Positions 57,879 through 64,000 of a stretch of DNA of 64,000 nucleotides are shown here, piece after piece. The stretch spans positions 1,848,001 to 1,912,000 of the forward strand of contig JACDTU010000005.1 of NCBI GenBank assembly GCA_022376465.1. The letters run 5' to 3'. Each line of letters begins with the position of its first letter. Within the stretch, counting starts at the first letter, position 1. Position numbers and translations under genes: made by a program. Source of the DNA: Cubamyces lactineus. Taxonomy: Eukaryota > Basidiomycota > Agaricomycetes > Polyporales > Polyporaceae. A model generated the notes under the pieces. The model searched no databases. It was not told where the DNA came from and saw only the letters and a program-made list of their open reading frames with translations.

Positions 57879-59679
57879 ATGATCTCGAAGTCGTTCTCCA
57901 CCTTGCTCGCCGCCGTCACTCTCGCCCTGTCTGTACGTGCCCAAGCCCCCGTGTGGAGTCAATGTGAGTGTATCGAGAGGGCCCCGTTGATGAACTGTTC
58001 GCTGATCCAATTCATTGTTAATCAGGTGGCGGTACTGTGAGTGTGCTCCGGCGTTGACATGTTCGCCTATTCAATAGTTGACATCACCTCAACCAGGGCT
58101 GGACCGGCGAGACGACTTGCGCTGCGGGTTCCGTCTGCACCGCGTTGAACCCTTGTATGTGCCTGCATGGTACCACACACTCACTGGACTTTGCCTGACC
58201 TTTGTTCTACTCAGCGTACTCGCAATGCGTACCCAGCACTGGTGCTTCCTCGACGCCCTCGACGCCCTCGGCAACGTCTTCTTCCCCGGCACCCTCTGCG
58301 TCCTCTACATGCGCGCCCAACAGCCCTCCCTCCAGCGCAGGAAAGCTTCGCTTCGCTGGTGTCAACATTTCCGGCTTCGACTTCGGCTGCGGCACTGACG
58401 GGACATGTAACGCGAGCGGCGCGTGGCCACCTCTCACTCAATACTATGGTCAGTCACCTCAGCCAAGCCAAAGACGCGTACTCACGATCTGCGACTCGGA
58501 TAGGTATGGATGGCGCCGGGCAGATGAAGCACTTTGTGGAGGACGACGGCTTCAACGTCTTCCGTCTGCCCGTCGGGTGGCAATTCCTCACGAACGGTGC
58601 GGCGAATGGAGAAATCGACGAAGACAACTTCACCGAGTACGACGCGCTGGTCCAGGCGTGTCTCGATGCTGGCGCGTCCTGCATTGTTGACGTGCACAAC
58701 TACGCCCGGTTCAACGGAAAGGTATGTTCGCCTCCTCGAGACACAGGAGTGGATGGACCTAATCGACCTCCGTGCAGATCATCGGCCAAGGCGGTCCGAC
58801 CAACGACGAGTTCGCGGCGCTCTGGAGCAGCATCGCAGCCAAGTATGCTGACAACGACAAAATCATCTTCGGAGTGTACGTTACCTGTAGCTCGCGCGTT
58901 ATGGCTACGATCCTGACGGGTACGCCATATAGTATGAACGAACCCCACGACGTTCCGGACATCAATCTCTGGGCTGAGAGTGTTCAGGCAGCTGTTACCG
59001 CCATCCGGAACGCCGGGTATGCCATAATGACTCATCATGAGCGCGACGCCAGTGCTCATGTCTTGCCATAGCGCGACCTCACAGCTCATCCTGCTCCCTG
59101 GGAACAACTGGACGTCTGCCGAGACGTTCGTGTCGAATGGCTCTGCCGATGCGCTCAACAAGGTCACCAACCCTGACGGCAGCATCACCGGCCTCATCTT
59201 CGACGTGCACAAGTACCTAGACTTCGACAACTCGTGCGTCCTGTTTTTAGAATGCGGGAGTAGGAGATGTATACTGATATACTTGACGCGTGCAGCGGCA
59301 CTAATGCGGAGTGCACGACCAACAACATCGACAACGCGTGGGCGCCGCTCGCGCAGTGGCTCCGCTGCAACGGCCGTCAGGCATTCAACACGGAGACGGG
59401 TGGCGGAAATGTTGCTTCGTGCGAACAGTTCATGTGCGAGCAGGTTGCTTTCCAGAAGGCCAACTCTGATGGTGCGTTGTATCCCCTTCACTTACTGAGA
59501 ATAAGTGAGGCGTGCTAATGTCGGGTATACACGTAGTCTTTCTCGGATACGTCGGCTGGGCGGCGGGAAACTTCTACAACGGATACGTTCTCAGCGAGGT
59601 CCCCACCCAAAACGCGGATGGCACTTGGACCGACCAGCCGCTTGTTGCGCAGTGCCTTGCTCCCAATGCCAACGCATGA
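57879..59679 (+). CDS. secreted GH5 endo-beta-1,4-glucanase with N-terminal CBM1
   Basis: Cuts cellulose internally; the CBM1 binds crystalline cellulose. The signal peptide is MISKSFSTLLAAVTLALSVR. The CBM1 (about residues 24-57) reads APVWSQCGGTGWTGETTCAA with the cysteines and aromatics expected, assembled from four exons including an 11-base microexon (58026-58036). A Ser/Thr/Pro linker follows (PSTPSATSSSPAPSASSTC). The GH5 domain has LRFAGVNISGFDFGCG, GFNVFRLPVGWQFLTNG, IVDVHNYARFNG, the acid/base Glu in MNEPHDVPD, and FDVHKYLDFDNSGTNAECTT. The nucleophile Glu is in QAFNTETGGGNVASC. It ends VAQCLAPNANA. Subfamily GH5_5 (EGII/Cel5A type) is the best match. Eleven or so exons. Confidence 0.92.
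58026..58036 (+). other. 11-base microexon in the CBM1 of the endoglucanase
   Basis: The bases GTGGCGGTACT, between an AATCAG acceptor and a GTGAGT donor, supply the Cys-Gly-Gly-Thr of the cellulose-binding module. Without them the conserved CBM1 start SQCGGTGWTG cannot be made. Confidence 0.75.
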
Positions 59680-60226
59680 GCGTAGATTGACACCTATCCG
59701 TCGGTTACTACGCCATTCTTGTAGAGTAGTAGTTGTAGCTCGATCCCCATCTTGTAACCTTGACGTGCCTAAAAAGACCGACTTCCCTGTATCCTTGGTA
59801 TCATGAGAGGAGTACGTACCGAGGCCAAGCTCCAGTCGCGCCGTCCCGTATACCTCCGTAACATCAAGCACGTGATCGCGTCTGTTATCTAATCTAAGAG
59901 AAGCGCCCCAAGAGAGGCGGGGCTGAGTTGGACGACGACCGCTCCGCTCGTCCAAACGCTCACTTTGTCCTCGACTCGATTGGCGACGCTGTGCGCAAGT
60001 ACTGGATATTCTCGGTTCGGCGCCCTCCTTTCTTGGCTAACGCTTCTCATCATACTGGTAGCCTGCACTCGGCCGTAGCGAGACCGAAGCGCATTGTATC
60101 CGGTTCTCTTCTCCCTCGCAACTGTCTGCTCTTGTTGTCTTGCCGTGGAGCACCTCAACGCTATATATTAGACCTACCGCACTTCGACGATTCCCCCCAA
60201 ACTCCCACTCTGATTGCCCTTTCGCC
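59680..60226. promoter_or_regulatory. intergenic/promoter region of S1/P1 nuclease copy 1
   Basis: About 550 noncoding bases between two plus-strand genes for secreted enzymes, with a TATA box near its end. No other feature seen. Confidence 0.45.
60162..60170 (+). promoter_or_regulatory. TATA box of S1/P1 nuclease copy 1
   Basis: TATATATTA lies about 60 bases before the start codon. Confidence 0.55.
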
Positions 60227-61613
60227 ATGCGTATCTTCACATTGCCAGTCGGCCTTGCCGTCGGGCTCGCCAGTCTTCCCAGGGCGTACGCCTGGGGCGC
60301 TGCCGGGCACGAAATCGTTGCGACAATTGCCCAGATCCACCTACCCAAGCCTGTGCTCTCCCTCGTCTGCGACATACTCAGCCCCTCTCTGAACTTGACC
60401 GCCGAGTCTGAGAGTGAGGCGTACCCGCCTTGTCACCTCGCGTCCATCGCCTCTTGGGCGGACAAGATCCGCATGCGTCCAGAGTATCGCTATACGGCAC
60501 CGTTGCACTACGTCAATGCCGTCGACGACGCCCCTCCTCACTCTTGTCCCTTTCCAGGCACCCATGGCTGGCAAGGGCGGCCCACGGGAAACATCCTCGC
60601 CGCGATCGGGAACGTCACCAACGTCTTGCGGGACTTCGCACGCGGAGAGCGGAGTGCGCCCGACGCGGAGGAAGCGCTCAAGTTCCTTGTGCACTTCGTG
60701 GGCGATATGCACCAGCCGCTGCACATGAGCGGGCGCGAGAAGGGCGGAAATGGCGTCCGTGTAGCGTGGAACGGACGGGTTACGAGTACGTGGGCCTATT
60801 CCTGGATAAATAAACAGAGACTTACCATGCGCTGGTACGGCAGACCTGCACAGCGTCTGGGACGGGCTGCTTATCGCCCAAGCTGTTCGCCTGACACCTC
60901 GGAACTACACGTACCCCCTTCCTGGTTCCGAGGGTGCATTCGTCGAGCCGCACCTGCGCGGCGCCATCTACGACCCATACATACGGCGCATCATGCACGA
61001 GGGCCTCTCCGTTGGTGGCAAGTTCGACCCCGAGAGTGACAGTTGGCCTGATTGCCCCGCGCCTGCAGCCGCCCTGGAATCTCAATCTTCTACTACGAAG
61101 GGCACAGTAGCGTACGCACTGTCGCTCCTCGGTTTGGGCGACTCGGCCCGGATGGAGGCGCTCCTCGACCTGGACTTCTATGGCGCGCTCGGGCTCACCA
61201 CTCGGCCTGGCACTGAGAACGAATGGGACGACGAGTCGGTGTGCCCGTACGCATGGGCGCGGCCGATCCACGCGCTGAACTGCGACCCTACGTTGCCAGT
61301 GTGGCCGCACGGCCTCGACGGGCCCGGGGAGCACGAGGAAATTTACGGCTGGCACGAGCTGCCGTACGATGTCGTCGATTTTCTCGACATGGCTATCCTT
61401 GACGGCGACGAGAACGTCCACGCTGGCGAGAGCGCGCATGCCCAGAGCGGGAAGCCGAGGCACCCGGAGCTGCTCGAGCTGGATACGCCAGCGTATGCGG
61501 GACGTCTTGCGCGCGGTTGGGTTGTCGAGCGGCTCCTCGCGATGGCAGGGGTGAGGCTTGCTGGAGTGCTGACGGACATCTTCGCTGATATGGCGAGTGA
61601 TTTGAAGGCCTGA
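60227..61613 (+). CDS. secreted S1/P1-type nuclease, copy 1
   Basis: A three-zinc nuclease that degrades single-stranded DNA and RNA and removes 3'-phosphates, used to scavenge nucleotides outside the cell. The signal peptide MRIFTLPVGLAVGLASLPRA ends before the mature N-terminal Trp of WGAAGHEIVATIAQIHLP, which itself binds zinc. Other zinc ligands are visible: LASIASWADKIR (Asp), APLHYVNAVDD (His), FLVHFVGDMHQPLH (His, Asp, His) and NLHSVWDGLL (His, Asp). The last motif is formed by the single intron (60786-60843). The C-terminal region is longer than in Penicillium P1 and contains Asp/Glu-rich stretches and PAYAGRLARGWVVERLLAMA. About 440 residues. A tandem copy follows. Confidence 0.93.
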
Positions 61614-61963
61614 GTAAGATGTGGGGGTGTTGACGTATGGATTTATGGATTGCTGCTAGGATGTATTAGTAGGACATGCTGCTCGTGCTAGATCTCTCTG
61701 GTTGTGTGTTATACGAGCGTCTCATATTGCCTCTCAAGCCTGGAGGAACCCTCGAGGAACGTGTTGGTGCAACTAGCACTTGGGCTTGGACATTGAGCCA
61801 GTTGAAGTTGCGGCTGCTATCAAGCAGCTGAGTAGATTACAAGGTAGTTCTGAGCGGGCATTCTTCGCCGTTCGCGAACGAATATATATTGCGAGCATCG
61901 GAGCAAGACGTTCAGGCTCCTGAACAGAACACCTTGTGCTGCCTTTCGGCGCAGTACAACGTC
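61614..61963. promoter_or_regulatory. promoter region of S1/P1 nuclease copy 2
   Basis: About 350 noncoding bases between the tandem nuclease genes, with an AT-rich TATA element near its end. Confidence 0.45.
61881..61890 (+). promoter_or_regulatory. TATA box of S1/P1 nuclease copy 2
   Basis: AATATATATT lies about 75-80 bases before the chosen start codon and is comparable in sequence and place to that of copy 1. Confidence 0.5.
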
Positions 61964-63304
61964 ATGTACGCCGTCTCGCTACCCTTCCTTGCTATCTTCT
62001 CCGCTCTTGCGAGCCTCCCGAAGATACAGGCATGGGACGCACCCGCGCACGAGGTTGTCGCGACCATCGCGCAGATTCACCTTCCAGAGCCCGTTCTATC
62101 TCTCGTCTGCGACATTCTCTACCCTTCCGAGTCCAACTCGACCATAGGCAGCACTTCATCCAGGACGACTGAGACTCATAGTGCTCCATGCTACCTTGCC
62201 TCTATCGCCACCTGGGCAGACCAAATCCGCACACGCCCGGAGTACCGCTACACCGCGCCGATGCACTACATCAACGCTTTGGACGATTCGCCCCCTCACT
62301 CATGCGCGTTCCCCGGGGAACAGGGATGGCAGGGGCCTCCCACGGCTAACATCCTCGCAGCGCTCGCGAACGTGACGAGCGTACTCAGGTCGTTCGCCCA
62401 CGGCGAGCGCAGCCCGGACGCGGCGGAGGAGGCGTTGAAGTTCCTCGTGCACTTTGTGGGCGAGATGCACCAGCCGCTGCATATCAGCGGGCGCGGGCGC
62501 GGAAACGGCGTCAGCGTGACGTGGGATGGGGAGGCGGCGAGTGAGTGCACAACGACTCGTTTGACACAGCGCGATCCTCTACTTACCGCTGGCTTTGTAG
62601 ATCTGCACTGGGTTTGGGACGGGCTGCTGACGGAACGGGCGATCCGTGTGACCCCGCACAACTACTCGCGCCCCCTTACGGGTCCTCAGGCTGGCTCTGT
62701 CGAGCCGCATCTGCGCGGTGAGGCGTACGATCCACTTGTGCGCCGAATCATGCACGAAGGTTTCTCTATCGGCGGAAGATTCGACCCCGAAAAGGAGGCC
62801 TGGTCCGACTGTCCGAAGTCACGAAAGGTCGCCTCGCATTTACAAGCTCTAGTAAGTGCGGGCTGGGAGGCCTCGACGGGATCCGCTCGGCAGCTTGTCA
62901 GCTCGAACGAAATGGGCGGGGACCAAGCGGTCCTTGACATGGATAGGCACGTCGCGCTAGATCCACCGGATTCAACACCTCCTGGAGTCGAAAAGGGATG
63001 GGACGACGATGTTCTGTGCCCTTACGCCTGGGCGCAGCAAGTACACTCACTGAACTGCGGTTCGGACTCTCCTGTGTGGCCGTACGGCCTTGATGGGCCT
63101 GAAGAAGGGGAGACTCTGCTGGGGAGTGGGCCTGGTCGACAGTCACAAGAGCTGGAGGCACCGCCCGAGCTGAACACGCCTGCATACTCAGGACGCATCG
63201 CGCAGGATTGGGTCGTAGAGAGGCTCCTTGCGATGGCGGGCGTGAGGCTCGCAAATGTATTGACGGATGTCTTGGCAGAAGTGGCGGGGGCCGAAACTGT
63301 ATGA
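61964..63304 (+). CDS. secreted S1/P1-type nuclease, copy 2
   Basis: Tandem paralogue of the preceding gene with the same reaction. The start at 61964 gives the signal peptide MYAVSLPFLAIFSALASLPK; an ATG 25 codons upstream would spoil it. The mature protein opens with WDAPAHEVVATIAQIHLP. Zinc ligands are kept: LASIATWADQIR, APMHYINALDD, FLVHFVGEMHQPLH (the middle acid is Glu instead of Asp) and, after splicing, NLHWVWDGLL. The single intron (62541-62600, GTGAGT to TTGTAG) sits at the same place as in copy 1. It is 60 bases long without an in-frame stop, so unspliced RNA would still encode a full protein. The C-terminal half is more diverged than the catalytic half. Confidence 0.92.
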   Translation: MYAVSLPFLAIFSALASLPKIQAWDAPAHEVVATIAQIHLPEPVLSLVCDILYPSESNSTIGSTSSRTTETHSAPCYLASIATWADQIRTRPEYRYTAPMHYINALDDSPPHSCAFPGEQGWQGPPTANILAALANVTSVLRSFAHGERSPDAAEEALKFLVHFVGEMHQPLHISGRGRGNGVSVTWDGEAASECTTTRLTQRDPLLTAGFVDLHWVWDGLLTERAIRVTPHNYSRPLTGPQAGSVEPHLRGEAYDPLVRRIMHEGFSIGGRFDPEKEAWSDCPKSRKVASHLQALVSAGWEASTGSARQLVSSNEMGGDQAVLDMDRHVALDPPDSTPPGVEKGWDDDVLCPYAWAQQVHSLNCGSDSPVWPYGLDGPEEGETLLGSGPGRQSQELEAPPELNTPAYSGRIAQDWVVERLLAMAGVRLANVLTDVLAEVAGAETV

Positions 63305-64000
63305 GTATCGCTAGGAGCATGCAGGGCAGCGAGTGTGTTGTGCGTATGAATTCTTCATATTTTTCATCGTGTTGATGCTGTGCGTGGAGTGGATGCCTCG
63401 CATGTTCTGTACTGAAATGTCAGCTGAGTACTACTAGAGTAGTTGCGTGTGGACGCTAGAGTTCGAGATTAAACGTATATCGTAGCCGTTATCCCCAGCA
63501 TTCTATCGCACCGTGGTATTAGATACCTCGCAGTAGAAGAGAGGACGACCGATATCGGCGCAATGGAGGCAGCAGACGAAACGGAGCTGCCAAGCGCAGC
63601 CGACGCGTAGATACGCGGTCACGTGGTATGTGTTGACGCGTGGGGCGGGAAATGAAGGCGAATAGGCGCCGCTCTCCTTCTCTTGGTGTCCTTCTCTCCT
63701 TGATTGGCCTTGGGCAGGCTCACCACGCTCGCTTCCTCTGTCCGCTACCACGATCTGCCTTTGGACAGGATGCTGAAGAGACCGCGAGATGCGTTCGACA
63801 CGCCAGACTCCTCATCACCTCCGTTGCCAGCAAGCAAGCGGCGATACACCCCATCTTCTCTAGCTGGCTCTTCTCCGTCCACAGTGCATTCAGTGACGCT
63901 CTCTACCCCCTACACACTCCCCTACTTCCGCTCCCCGTTCTCCCTCTCTGTGCCCCACGACTCGCCCTCAAATCCTTTTGGCCTCAATCGTGCCCTTAGA
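63305..64000. other. right-hand flank without a supportable gene
   Basis: The last 700 bases hold the 3' flank of nuclease copy 2 and possibly the promoter of a gene beyond the window. The pyrimidine-rich stretch from about 63870 could be a core promoter. An open frame from 63640 to the end has no domain and an odd composition. Confidence 0.45.

Noticed and set aside
62541..62600. Reading nuclease copy 2 as intronless
   Set aside because: The frame stays open, but removal of the 60 bases restores NLHWVWDG at exactly the intron site of copy 1, so splicing is preferred.

Overview
The window reads as nuclear DNA of a filamentous basidiomycete, most likely a wood- or litter-decaying Agaricomycete. 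Nearly every gene is cut by many short introns of about 50-65 bases. The DNA is GC-rich. Gene content is typical of that group: a DUF6533 membrane protein, an F-box protein with the mushroom-type F-box, a GH5 endoglucanase with an N-terminal CBM1, tandem P450s and a fungal thaumatin-like protein. The species assignment is inference from content and intron style. I see no rRNA, tRNA, CRISPR array, telomere repeat or intact transposon.

Layout. 1-3177 has no supportable gene and is rich in simple repeats. 3.2-8.9 kb holds a divergent pair: a DNAJC11-type J protein (minus) and an RMD1/RMND1 (DUF155) protein (plus), both from families linked to mitochondria. 9.3-20.4 kb holds five minus-strand genes: an arabinitol/sorbitol-type zinc dehydrogenase, a mitochondrial acyl-CoA synthetase (ACSF2-like), a histidine acid phosphatase, fatty acid 2-hydroxylase (SCS7/FA2H) and a thaumatin-like protein. 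21.4-25.0 kb is exocyst Sec5 (plus). 26.1-29.1 kb is a DUF6533 membrane protein (minus). 30.2-34.8 kb is alpha-aminoadipate reductase LYS2 (minus). 35.2-37.6 kb is an RBR E3 ligase with an extra C-terminal zinc-finger region (plus). 38.0-40.3 kb is a mitochondrial DEAD-box helicase (minus), divergent from a KHDC4-like KH protein (plus). Then come an ERG26-like sterol dehydrogenase (plus), an F-box protein (plus) and CTP synthase (minus).

The last 14 kb is accessory metabolism, all on the plus strand: a second zinc dehydrogenase closely related to the one at 9.3 kb, two tandem P450s (the second carrying an apparent frameshift), a secreted GH5-CBM1 endoglucanase and two tandem secreted S1/P1 nucleases. 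The two duplicated pairs and the secreted enzymes suggest recent local duplication next to conserved housekeeping genes. Most housekeeping genes here are unrelated in pathway, so the order looks like ordinary fungal gene scatter rather than one operating cluster. The dehydrogenase-P450-P450 block is the only part that could be a small co-regulated catabolic or detoxification set.

I did not find a convincing new multi-gene system. The most unusual things are at the level of gene structure. The acyl-CoA synthetase gene has an apparent AT-AC intron. The first P450 has an in-frame GC-AG intron. Both P450s share a 14-base microexon carrying the oxygen-activation motif. The cellulase has an 11-base microexon inside its cellulose-binding module. 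Exon joins were worked out by hand from reading frame, splice motifs and family conservation, so gene spans are firmer than every internal boundary.
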